Source of the DNA: Pedobacter frigiditerrae
GTDB lineage: Bacteria; Bacteroidota; Bacteroidia; Sphingobacteriales; Sphingobacteriaceae
Reading direction: 5' to 3'
Assembly: GCF_004331645.1 (NCBI RefSeq)
Contig: NZ_SJSK01000005.1
Coordinates: forward strand, 372,001 to 436,000
DNA: 64,000 nt
This document shows, in pieces, positions 18,509-27,055 of this stretch. The first letter of the stretch is position 1. Each line of letters begins with the position of its first letter. The notes beneath the pieces were generated by a model. That model was not told the origin of the DNA. It ran no database searches and was given only the letters and a program-made list of their open reading frames with translations. The position numbers were made by a program, and so were the translations under genes.

Positions 18509-20416
18509 TTACCACCCTGGATTTTGTTTAAGATTTCCTTTCTGGATCTCACTCAGCACAAATGGATGCAAATAAAGCTTAGTTGGAAATGAACGGGTCA
18601 TGAATACAAATGGCCTATAACTAAATGCTGTTGGATAAGGAGCCACATCATTTAATTTATTAATTACCAGCCCCCACATTGAGCCTTTTAAAACACCATC
18701 ATTTTCTGCCTCTAACCATCTTCTGGCATTCCACAAACGATGATCTTCCATGTACATTTCTATATCCCATTCGTTATGGATGCGGGTTTTAAGCGTAGTG
18801 GCATTGTTCGTATTGATTGGTGGCATAGCCGAACGTAACCTGATTTTATTTACTGCATCAAGAGCAGAATTAGGAATAGCTGGCAACTGTGCCGTTAATA
18901 TATTTGTTCCTGTAATATTAATTGGAGTTGCTAGTCCTGGCCCTTCAAACTCATTCATTGCTTCTGCATAAGCTAAATAAAACTCGTTAAGTCTAAGAAT
19001 TGGGCAATTTACTTCTAAACCAGTGCCTCCATCTATACCATCATTTACAAATTTTAAGTTCCAATGCCCACCTTGGCAAGAGTTAAGTGCCGATTTAGAA
19101 GGGGTATGCTCTCCAATGGGCGTACGAACTACAGCTTTATGCATACGAGCACCGGTAAATATTACTGATTGCGCAAATCTAGGATCAAGCTCAGCGTATT
19201 TTTGCAACAAATCGTTACCACCTGCGTAATTCCAATCTTGAGGAAGTCCGGTAGCTCTTTTTTCATATTTTCTGACAAAATTAAATGTTATAGATGCGCC
19301 ATTCCACCCAGCCCCAGAATTAGGAACAAATTCTGATCTTGGTAATAGCAGTGGAAGTGGAAATTGACCAGCACTTTTACTACCCCAAGTCTTGTTGGCA
19401 ATAATAATTTCTGAATTATCGTTTTTCTCCCAGGAATCACGATAATTACCAACTACCAGGTTAACCACGGTTGGAGATATTGTATTGATTCTTTTAGCAG
19501 GATCATCTACCAAGGTGTAACCTGCAGCCTGAGCCCATATCAAAACTTCTTTCGCTGCATCAGCAGCTATTTTCCATCTGTTAAGGCTATAATTACCATA
19601 TGATATCAATTTGTCATCGGTAGCATTTCCAAAACTTGAGATTGGAGTTGCTGTATTAAATAATGGACTGGCAGCATACAGTAACGTTCTAGCTTTTACC
19701 GCAAGTGCAGCCCCTTTTTGTGCTCTTCCTTTTGTAGCTCCAGGTTGATCAAGCGGTAAAAACCCAGCCGCATCGTCACAATCTTTAACAATTGAGTTAA
19801 CGCAAGCTTCAAAATTGCTTCTTTCAATCTTAGATTCTTCAAGTGAGGTAACTCTTTTTAACACTAAAGGAAAGCCCCCATAACGCTTTAACATTTCAAA
19901 GTTATTGATAGCTCTAAAAAATAGTGCTTCACCTTTTACTTGGTTTTTGTAAGTAGCGTCAGCATCAGGTACTTCGTCTATTCTTTCTAATAGAATATTT
20001 GCAGTACGAATGGCCTGCCATCTTAAATAGTACCTTAAATCTTCTTGCAGAATATTTGCATTTGTAACACCCCCATTGTTCCAATCACTAGGAGCTCCTT
20101 GGTTAGCTTGTGAGTTGATGGCCTCATCTGTTATACCTGCTAAATTTACAAAGGTACTAAGAACTCCCAGTGTAGAAGAAACTGCATTGGCACCAAGGCC
20201 CATATCTGCGGGGCGCATGGCAAAAATTGATGGCATACCTAGTTGATACATGTTAGCCACGTACTTTTCTGTCTGCACTTTGGCTGAGAAAATTACATCT
20301 TCGTTAATATCTACCCCCGGTGCCTTATCTAAAAAATTCTTTTTACAAGATGGAAATACCAAGCAGATTAAAAAGATACTAGTGATAAGTATTTTAATAT
20401 TTTTTTTCATGATCAT
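18509..20416 (-). CDS. susD: SusD/RagB-family nutrient-binding lipoprotein (pair 1)
   Basis: 635 residues. The signal ends in a lipobox (LVFPSC). A second ATG two codons in (20410) is an equally good start. SusD features include 'YLRWQAIRTANILLERIDEV', 'GEALFFRAINNFEMLKRYGG', 'KAGALAVKARTLLYAASPLF'-like helices and a C-terminal 'DIEMYMEDHRLWNARRWLEA' block. It begins 5 bp after the SusC stop, so the two are translated together. It is larger than its partner in pair 2 (571 residues), so the two pairs probably bind different parts of the substrate. Confidence 0.94.
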   Translation of the reverse strand: MIMKKNIKILITSIFLICLVFPSCKKNFLDKAPGVDINEDVIFSAKVQTEKYVANMYQLGMPSIFAMRPADMGLGANAVSSTLGVLSTFVNLAGITDEAINSQANQGAPSDWNNGGVTNANILQEDLRYYLRWQAIRTANILLERIDEVPDADATYKNQVKGEALFFRAINNFEMLKRYGGFPLVLKRVTSLEESKIERSNFEACVNSIVKDCDDAAGFLPLDQPGATKGRAQKGAALAVKARTLLYAASPLFNTATPISSFGNATDDKLISYGNYSLNRWKIAADAAKEVLIWAQAAGYTLVDDPAKRINTISPTVVNLVVGNYRDSWEKNDNSEIIIANKTWGSKSAGQFPLPLLLPRSEFVPNSGAGWNGASITFNFVRKYEKRATGLPQDWNYAGGNDLLQKYAELDPRFAQSVIFTGARMHKAVVRTPIGEHTPSKSALNSCQGGHWNLKFVNDGIDGGTGLEVNCPILRLNEFYLAYAEAMNEFEGPGLATPINITGTNILTAQLPAIPNSALDAVNKIRLRSAMPPINTNNATTLKTRIHNEWDIEMYMEDHRLWNARRWLEAENDGVLKGSMWGLVINKLNDVAPYPTAFSYRPFVFMTRSFPTKLYLHPFVLSEIQKGNLKQNPGW

Positions 20417-20421
20417 CGCAA

Positions 20422-23400
20422 TTAAAAATTAACATTTATACCCAAGTTCACGGTACGTACTAATCCGTAAGCTTCGGAATTGGCTGGTAAACTTGCAGAC
20501 TCAGGGTCTACCCCTTTAAGCATTTTACTCCAAGTAACTAAATTGTTCGCATTAGCGTAAATTCTTGTAGATTTTAACCCAACTTTAGATAAGAAAGTTG
20601 GTTTGAAAGTATAACCGATCTCTACATTCTTTAATCTTAGGTACTCTGCATTTGCAATCCAAAGTGTTGAACCTAGGTAATTACTAAAGCCTCTTGCCCC
20701 GTTTCCTACGCCAAAGCGAGGGAAATTGATTGGCAAGCCCTTATCATACCGCTCTTGAGTCCAGCTTTCAGACAAGTAGTCGGCTGCTGCAGAAGGGTCT
20801 CCATCAAAAAATGCTTGATTAGCTCTTCTTGTATAGGGAACTGAAAAATTACCTGCACCCTGAAACAACACAGAAAAATCTAGACCTTTCCAGCTACCTC
20901 CAAAAGAAAGTGCATAAATAATTTCTGGAACGGTAGAAGAATAACCAATTGGCACAGAGTCATCATTGTTTATAACTCCATCTCCGTTTACGTCACGGTA
21001 TCTAACATCACCTGGTTGTATTTTGTTATTATCTCTAAAAGTATATTGAGGTCTGTTTTGATCGTTTACCTCTTCCCAAGTATTAAAAAATCCTTCAGCA
21101 ATAAAACCAAAATTCTGTCCAGAAACATGTCCAGTTCTTTGAGCATAGGCAAATGTTTGTGGCAATTCATCTTGAAAGATGATTTTATTTCTTGCGAAAG
21201 AATAATTTCCCCTAACAAAATATTTGAAGTCTTTAATATTACTCCTATAATTCACGTCTACTTCAAACCCTTTATTATTCATTTTACCAAGGTTTTCAGC
21301 TGCTGCTCCAATACCGGTAAGGGCAGAGACTGTTCTTGGAACTGCTAAAATATTATCCCTGGTCTCCTTAAATAATTCTAGGGTAACAGTTAATTTATTA
21401 TCTAAACCTATCAAGTCTAGTCCAACATTTGTTTTTAGAGATCTTTCCCAAGTTAAACCAGGACTACTTGCGCTACCTTCTCTTAAGGCTTCGTAACTTG
21501 CTAAATTTTGTCCAAAAACTCCAAAACGATAACTTCCATCGACGGTATATGGCCCCCTTCTGGTAAATGCAGGATCTCTGTATAGAAATCTGCTATTTGG
21601 ATCTCTTAAAAAATTTGCACTTAGCTGATCATTTCCAACCTCACCGTAAGACCCCCTGATTTTAATGAAATTAATGATTTTGTTTTTTGGAAAGAATTTT
21701 TCCTCACTAGGCACCCATCCTATTGAATAAGCTGGAAAAAAACCAAATCTTTCCTCAGGTGCAAAGTTTTCTGTTCCATAATAGGATGAACTTATTTCGG
21801 CTAGATAACGACCTTTATAATCGTAAACTAAACGACCAACATAACTCTGGTAAGAATTAGGAACCAAATAAGCAAAATCTTTATTTGTAGATTTTATTTG
21901 ATTATAAAGTAGTAAACCGCTAACAGTATGACCATTAAATGTACGTTTATAATCTAATGCAAACTCACCTGTTATTCTTCTATTTCTTTCAGGATCTGTA
22001 GGGTTATAATTAAAGGGTTGATTGTCTGCTAATTGACGAAAATCAACTGTTCCGTCAGGATTTTTGATTGCCCTATAGGTAACAAAGGCCCTGTTGTACT
22101 CACTTAATTTACGATTGGAATTTTGATAGGCTATTAATGCGTGAGTAGTTAAACCCTTGGTAATAAAATCTAAGTCATGGTCTAAACGTAAACTACCATT
22201 TAGTAAATTCCTTACATCATTTTTATAACCTACGGAATACAGTGTTGTTAGTGGACTTCCAAAACCTTCAAATAACAGAATTTTTCCATCAACCACACCA
22301 GGAGAAAGATTTGGGGCTGCTCCATTTAAAAAGTTCATGATAGAATTGGTATTGGCGTTATTACCTGATCTGTTCTCGATTATGCTCGACAAATCTAATG
22401 AGGCACGGAAACGTTTACTGATGGTATAATCTAAGTTCGATCTAAAATTATATCGTTTATATCTAATTTGAGGATCATAATCAGCTTTTACCCCAGCATC
22501 ATCAAATAAGCCTTCTTGGTTGAACAGCCCCGCAGATATGGCATATTTTATTTTCTCAGAACCTCCTCTAACAGCTAGGTTATGTTGGCGTTGTTGAGAA
22601 ACATCCTTTACCATCAAATCATACCAGTCTATATTGGGAAAAAATAGTGGATCCTCACCAGATTTATATTTAGCCAGATCACTATCTGAATATCGTGGAG
22701 TATATACGCTATTGCTTACATAGGCATCATTCTTAAGCGCCTGGTTAAATGAATTCGCAAACTCAAAGCTTTCCATCTTTTCTGGGGTTGCGGTGAAGCT
22801 ATTAAATGCATTTTGGAAAGTGTAACTAATGGTTGGGGTACCCAATTTACCTCTTTTGGTAGTTACCAAAATCACCCCGTTTGCACCCCTTACACCATAA
22901 ACTGCTGTAGATGAAGCATCTTTAAGTATGGTTACTCCTTCAATTTCATTTGGATCGATACTGTTGTAGTTATCTACTTGTATCCCATCAACCAAAACTA
23001 GCGGAGAAGAGCTCCCTGTAAAAGTGGCTACCCCACGAATAAAGATGTTGGAATTATCTGCACCAGGCTCACCGCTTGGTTGTACTGCAAATAAACCAGG
23101 TAACCGACCCGCCAATGAGTTACTGATATTTGCAACTGGCGATTGCGTAAGATCTTTGGTAGAAATAGATGATTGTGCTCCTACACTGGTTACTTTTTTC
23201 TGTGTACCATAACCTACGTTAATGGTCACTTCGTTGAGGCTGTTACTACTCTCGCTCAAGGTTATGGTTAGGTTTTGAGCACTTCCCACAGGAACTTCTT
23301 TAGTTTCATACCCAATAGAAGTAATCACTAGCACTGCTGCATTGTCTGGCACTTTTATGGAGAATTTTCCGTTATTGTCCGTAACTGAACTTATTGTTGT

Positions 23401-23664
23401 TCCTTTTACCTTTACGCCCGCACCTGGGATAGTTCCTCCAGATGCATCCTTAACTATTCCTGTAATTACCCGATCTTTTACAATATTGTTTAATAAAAGA
23501 ATGGTTTTAACATCCAAACTGTTAGACTCTGCAATTGATCCGGAATCATTTTTTATCTCATTCGCCCAAATTGTATTTACCCAAGGTAGGCAAAAGCACA
23601 TTTGTAAGAAAATTATTTTCAAAGTATACTTGGCTTGTGAAAATTTGTTTCGCTTTAATTTCAT
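20422..23664 (-). CDS. susC: SusC/RagA TonB-dependent outer-membrane transporter (pair 1)
   Basis: 1080 residues. After a long signal sequence a CarboxypepD_reg-like domain is seen (about residues 65-145; 'VITGIVKDASGGTIPGAGV', 'ITSIGYETKEVPVG'). A linker 'EVTINVGYGTQKK' and the plug follow, with 'GRLPGLFAVQPSGEPG' and the SusC signature 'VTILKDASSTAVYGVRGANG'. The barrel ends 'VNLGINVNF'. It is the first gene of the mannosidase-containing run. Its upstream region (23665-23825) carries two palindromes but no TAnnTTTG match that I can find, so it may depend on read-through or a non-canonical promoter. Confidence 0.96.
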   Translation of the reverse strand: MKLKRNKFSQAKYTLKIIFLQMCFCLPWVNTIWANEIKNDSGSIAESNSLDVKTILLLNNIVKDRVITGIVKDASGGTIPGAGVKVKGTTISSVTDNNGKFSIKVPDNAAVLVITSIGYETKEVPVGSAQNLTITLSESSNSLNEVTINVGYGTQKKVTSVGAQSSISTKDLTQSPVANISNSLAGRLPGLFAVQPSGEPGADNSNIFIRGVATFTGSSSPLVLVDGIQVDNYNSIDPNEIEGVTILKDASSTAVYGVRGANGVILVTTKRGKLGTPTISYTFQNAFNSFTATPEKMESFEFANSFNQALKNDAYVSNSVYTPRYSDSDLAKYKSGEDPLFFPNIDWYDLMVKDVSQQRQHNLAVRGGSEKIKYAISAGLFNQEGLFDDAGVKADYDPQIRYKRYNFRSNLDYTISKRFRASLDLSSIIENRSGNNANTNSIMNFLNGAAPNLSPGVVDGKILLFEGFGSPLTTLYSVGYKNDVRNLLNGSLRLDHDLDFITKGLTTHALIAYQNSNRKLSEYNRAFVTYRAIKNPDGTVDFRQLADNQPFNYNPTDPERNRRITGEFALDYKRTFNGHTVSGLLLYNQIKSTNKDFAYLVPNSYQSYVGRLVYDYKGRYLAEISSSYYGTENFAPEERFGFFPAYSIGWVPSEEKFFPKNKIINFIKIRGSYGEVGNDQLSANFLRDPNSRFLYRDPAFTRRGPYTVDGSYRFGVFGQNLASYEALREGSASSPGLTWERSLKTNVGLDLIGLDNKLTVTLELFKETRDNILAVPRTVSALTGIGAAAENLGKMNNKGFEVDVNYRSNIKDFKYFVRGNYSFARNKIIFQDELPQTFAYAQRTGHVSGQNFGFIAEGFFNTWEEVNDQNRPQYTFRDNNKIQPGDVRYRDVNGDGVINNDDSVPIGYSSTVPEIIYALSFGGSWKGLDFSVLFQGAGNFSVPYTRRANQAFFDGDPSAAADYLSESWTQERYDKGLPINFPRFGVGNGARGFSNYLGSTLWIANAEYLRLKNVEIGYTFKPTFLSKVGLKSTRIYANANNLVTWSKMLKGVDPESASLPANSEAYGLVRTVNLGINVNF

Positions 23665-23703
23665 ATTTGGTTAATTGTGTCTTAAATGGAAAATATTATA
23701 ATT

Positions 23704-23742
23704 ACTTGCTGATTAATCAGTAAGTGATGTGGATTTAAATCC
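23704..23742. promoter_or_regulatory. Two palindromes in the SusC upstream region
   Basis: A 22-bp near-perfect palindrome spans 23704-23725 (core CTGATTAATCAG, one mismatched pair in the outer arms). Five bases further, a perfect 12-bp palindrome GGATTTAAATCC spans 23731-23742. They sit about 40-80 bp upstream of the SusC start, between it and the beta-helix gene. They could be operators for a dimeric regulator or part of a transcription end for the gene before. There is no U-tract, which argues against a classical terminator. Confidence 0.5.
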
Positions 23743-23825
23743 AATAGACTTATTTATTGCTTTAGTAAAATTCATCATCGTTTTTATTTGGTTAAGGGTT
23801 AATATCTGGTTAGTTATTTTTTTTA

Positions 23826-25193
23826 CTAATTCACTTCATATGCGCCACAGTCTACCGTGCTACCCTTTGGACGAGCAACACCTAATATATCTTTAGGAGC
23901 GAATAATGTTTGTGTACCTGCATTAATTGCTGGACTGGTTAGCTGTAGCGAGAAATTGGCAACTGCCGGATTGGTAGACAAATTAACAAACTGTGGGTTT
24001 GCTGTTTTATCATTTGCTCCATTTCTGAATGAGGTACCAAAATATATGTTAAAATCATAAACCGCAGATGCATCATTTAAGTTGCAAGTACCAACTTTGC
24101 CATTTACTTGATCAAGTGTTGTACGTGCATACATGATGTTATTGTAGATTTTTACATCTGTACCATTTTGAGAATCAATCTCAGGATAACCTACGATCAG
24201 TCCATTATTGTATGCGGTATTATTAATAATATCAACTCTAGCAGCTTGAAAGGCATGAATACCACCTCCACCGTTATTGTAAGAGATATTATTTTCTACT
24301 AAAGTTCTACCTGTATAAATTGGAGTGCCTTGTGTGCCATTATTAGCATCTATAATAATCCCATTACCATCTGATAAACGATCATTTCCGCTTGCAGTTC
24401 TCCAGTTTACCATGGTTTTATTATTGTAACAAGTATTTCCACGTACTATCATTTTGTAGGTAGTAACAGCATCAATTGGTTTGGGAGCTAGTATACTAAT
24501 TCCACTTGTTGCATACATGGTGTACCATGAGTTATTGTATACAGTATTACCTTCTATAGTTACATAATCGGCGCCACCAACCCCGATACCCCCGCCAGGA
24601 AAATCATGCACCTTGCAATTTTTAATTACCACATGGTGTATATTTTTAGTGCTCGCTACAGAGATACCATTGGTGTTCCAATTGGCGTTAAATACTGGCG
24701 TTGCTGCTCTAGATTGTAAATAAGAATTTTGAGCATCAGCCAAGGTTAGATTTGCATTATTGCCTTGTAATTCTAAGTCTTCAATATTTATAAAGGAGGC
24801 ATCGACCACAATGGTATTCCAAACATTGCCAGAAGCCAGCAATTTAGGAGAATGACCAGAGTATGCTTTATAAGTAATATATTTCCCTTCCTCACCCGAT
24901 CTTAAAATATTAATTAAGGTTCCATTGGTAGAGATATAATTACCATTCATGATTAACACCACATCTCCAGGATTGGTTAACTCTGCAGCTTTTGCAATAG
25001 TTTTAAAAGGACTTGTTAGCGATAAGCCTACATTAGTATCTGAACCAGTTAAGTCCGATACATAATAAGTCTTTGCAACAGTATTCTTTGTTAATCCCCC
25101 TGGACCAGGATCGAGAGTTAAAGTATCCCTTTTGCAACCCATCGAGAGAATAACAAAGAGATAAATAATTAATTTTGTGTAAAATTTGTTCAT
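23826..25193 (-). CDS. Right-handed parallel beta-helix lipoprotein, polysaccharide-lyase-like
   Basis: 455 residues with a lipoprotein signal (VILSMGC, Cys 20), so probably at the outer membrane. The N-terminal cap 'PFKTIAKAAELTNPGDVVLI' and many short helix turns (for example NIEDLELQGNN, VIKNCKVHDFPGGGIG, VTIEGNTVYNN, DGNGIIIDANN) define a right-handed beta-helix of the DUF1565 type. It is a paralogue of the truncated gene at 1-1177. Similar folds occur in PL6, PL9 and related lyases. A lyase would produce unsaturated uronates for the GH88/GH105 protein at 43474-44976. The active site is not identified, so lyase function is inference. It ends the uronate operon, 84 bp after the RraA-like gene. 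Confidence 0.82.
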   Translation of the reverse strand: MNKFYTKLIIYLFVILSMGCKRDTLTLDPGPGGLTKNTVAKTYYVSDLTGSDTNVGLSLTSPFKTIAKAAELTNPGDVVLIMNGNYISTNGTLINILRSGEEGKYITYKAYSGHSPKLLASGNVWNTIVVDASFINIEDLELQGNNANLTLADAQNSYLQSRAATPVFNANWNTNGISVASTKNIHHVVIKNCKVHDFPGGGIGVGGADYVTIEGNTVYNNSWYTMYATSGISILAPKPIDAVTTYKMIVRGNTCYNNKTMVNWRTASGNDRLSDGNGIIIDANNGTQGTPIYTGRTLVENNISYNNGGGGIHAFQAARVDIINNTAYNNGLIVGYPEIDSQNGTDVKIYNNIMYARTTLDQVNGKVGTCNLNDASAVYDFNIYFGTSFRNGANDKTANPQFVNLSTNPAVANFSLQLTSPAINAGTQTLFAPKDILGVARPKGSTVDCGAYEVN

Positions 25194-25277
25194 ATCAGCT
25201 TATATTTTGGTTATTTATTTGGTTGCTAAATGTGCCAACCTGGCCTTAGCTTATCATTAATCTTTTTTGACAGAAAA

Positions 25278-26021
25278 TTAAAAATACCCTCCGTTTTCAG
25301 TTATCTCATGTATAGTTTTACCCTCATGTACCCATCCAAAAATTTTCTTCTCATTTTCTATAATCTGCTCTGCTCTTAGCAAAACATCATACGCTATATC
25401 TCTAGGCACTACAAGTACCCCATCAATATCACCCATTACAATATCCCCGGGTTTAATGGTTACATCTGCTATTTGTAGCGTAACTTGATAATGTGTAATT
25501 AAACAACGACCAAGACTACCATTAGAAATCCTGTATTTATAGAACACCGGAAAATCTGCCTCTAGAATTTGGTGAGTATCCCTGATTCCTCCATCGATAC
25601 AGGCCGCCTTCACTTTTTTACCTTTGGCAGTAGCGGTCATTACGCCTCCCCATAGGGTAGCCTTGGCATCATTAGTGGTATCCCAGATCACGAAACTATC
25701 TTCATGCATGGCATCCAGCATTTGGGTCCTGAACTCCATCTCTCCACTTACAATGGCATTTGGCGCACTTTTAACGGTGAAAGCTATCCCTGCAATGGTC
25801 CTATATTCCCTAAGTGGGATGATGTGCCCTGGCAAAGCTTGATTAAGCAGACAAAATTCACGAAGCACATCATTGATCGCTCCTGTATACAGTTTTTCAA
25901 ACCTACTTAATAATTCTTTGTCAGCTATTGGAAACTCTACCTCTGATTTCCCTTCACGGAATTCAATTAACCTTTCCAGGTTCATCATTCCTACTTCTTT
26001 TTTATACTGATCAACACTCAT
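25278..26021 (-). CDS. RraA-like class II pyruvate aldolase family protein
   Basis: 247 residues, cytoplasmic. The RraA/HMG-aldolase fold is recognised from 'ATLWGGVMTATAKGKKV', the metal-site motif 'CIDGGIRDT' and the C-terminal 'PGDIVMGDIDGVLVVP'. Members include 4-hydroxy-4-methyl-2-oxoglutarate aldolase and other metal-dependent pyruvate aldolases; in RraA itself the catalytic residues are lost, but DGG-R-D is intact here. The gene is 11 bp downstream of uxuA, whose product is 2-keto-3-deoxygluconate. No KDG kinase or KDPG aldolase is present in the window, so this protein may cleave KDG directly. That role is inference. Confidence 0.85.
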   Translation of the reverse strand: MSVDQYKKEVGMMNLERLIEFREGKSEVEFPIADKELLSRFEKLYTGAINDVLREFCLLNQALPGHIIPLREYRTIAGIAFTVKSAPNAIVSGEMEFRTQMLDAMHEDSFVIWDTTNDAKATLWGGVMTATAKGKKVKAACIDGGIRDTHQILEADFPVFYKYRISNGSLGRCLITHYQVTLQIADVTIKPGDIVMGDIDGVLVVPRDIAYDVLLRAEQIIENEKKIFGWVHEGKTIHEITENGGYF

Positions 26022-26032
26022 GGTTCTATTTT

Positions 26033-27019
26033 TTATATATACGTTTCAGTTTCCTTAATATTCAATGCTTCCATAATGCCCTTCATGTAGCCGATGCCAA
26101 AAAGATTGCCTTTCATTTCGTAGCCATGTTGCTGATTGCTTTCTCCTGCCATTGTTGGTACGTGATCTGATCTAATTGGCCCATTAAAACCAATAGCGGA
26201 ATAGGTTTTGTACATTTCTACCATATCAGTTGGCCCGTTATCATGGAAGGTTTCCCTAAAATTTGATGCAGTACCCTTTACATCACGAATGTGTACGAAG
26301 AAAATTTTTTCCTTATTGCCAAACTCCTTGATCAAGCCACTCACATCCTCGCCCATTGTGGTAAACGTTCCTTGGCAAAACGTTAGCCCGTGTGATGGAC
26401 TATTTGATAAAGCCAAGGCTTTTCGAATTGAATCTGCATTAATGAAAATGCGAGCAATTCCCTGTAGCACCGGAACTGGAGGATCATCTGGGTGAAGCGC
26501 CATTTTTACCCCTGCTTTTTCTGCCGCTGGCAAAACTTTTGACAGAAAATTTGCATAATTCTCCCATATTCTATCAGCAGGTATTAAACCATGTTCAGTT
26601 AATGGCAACTTCTCTGCAGCTGCAGCATCAAATCCAGAAACAAGCGCACCAGCCCTTTCCTCCAAGTTTTTATCGGTCCTGAACCAGCCCGTAGCCATAA
26701 AATTGTAACACAACAAACCTATGCCCAGCTTTCCCATGTTTTCAAGCATTTGGATGTATTTCTCAATATCCTCCTCATAACCATCTAAACCTAACTTAAT
26801 TCTGATCATATCAAATTGATCTCCCTCGAAACCAATTAATTTTAACCCATTCTGCTCAAAAATTTCCTTCGATCTTTTTAATGAATCATAGTCCCATGGA
26901 GGCAAAGTCCCGGCAAGTTCTGGAGCTAATTTTGCGATGGCATATTTAATGCCCATCTGCCTAGCCAGAACCCACTTTTCATCGGGCTGATTTCCAAAAA
27001 ATAAAAAACTTAGTTTCAT
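26033..27019 (-). CDS. uxuA: Mannonate dehydratase UxuA
   Basis: 328 residues with no signal, a TIM-barrel of the xylose-isomerase superfamily. Diagnostic segments are 'MALHPDDPP', 'GLTFCQGTFTTMGED', 'FFVHIRDVKGT', 'FHDNGPTDM' and 'RSDHVPTMAGE', all conserved metal-binding parts of UxuA. The enzyme dehydrates D-mannonate to 2-keto-3-deoxy-D-gluconate in the hexuronate pathway. It is slightly shorter than the E. coli type (394 residues), as usual for Bacteroidota members. It is 36 bp after the symporter gene and in operon with the RraA-like gene. Confidence 0.93.
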   Translation of the reverse strand: MKLSFLFFGNQPDEKWVLARQMGIKYAIAKLAPELAGTLPPWDYDSLKRSKEIFEQNGLKLIGFEGDQFDMIRIKLGLDGYEEDIEKYIQMLENMGKLGIGLLCYNFMATGWFRTDKNLEERAGALVSGFDAAAAEKLPLTEHGLIPADRIWENYANFLSKVLPAAEKAGVKMALHPDDPPVPVLQGIARIFINADSIRKALALSNSPSHGLTFCQGTFTTMGEDVSGLIKEFGNKEKIFFVHIRDVKGTASNFRETFHDNGPTDMVEMYKTYSAIGFNGPIRSDHVPTMAGESNQQHGYEMKGNLFGIGYMKGIMEALNIKETETYI

Positions 27020-27055
27020 TTACTGATACAGGTTTATTAGATTATACCTCAACAC

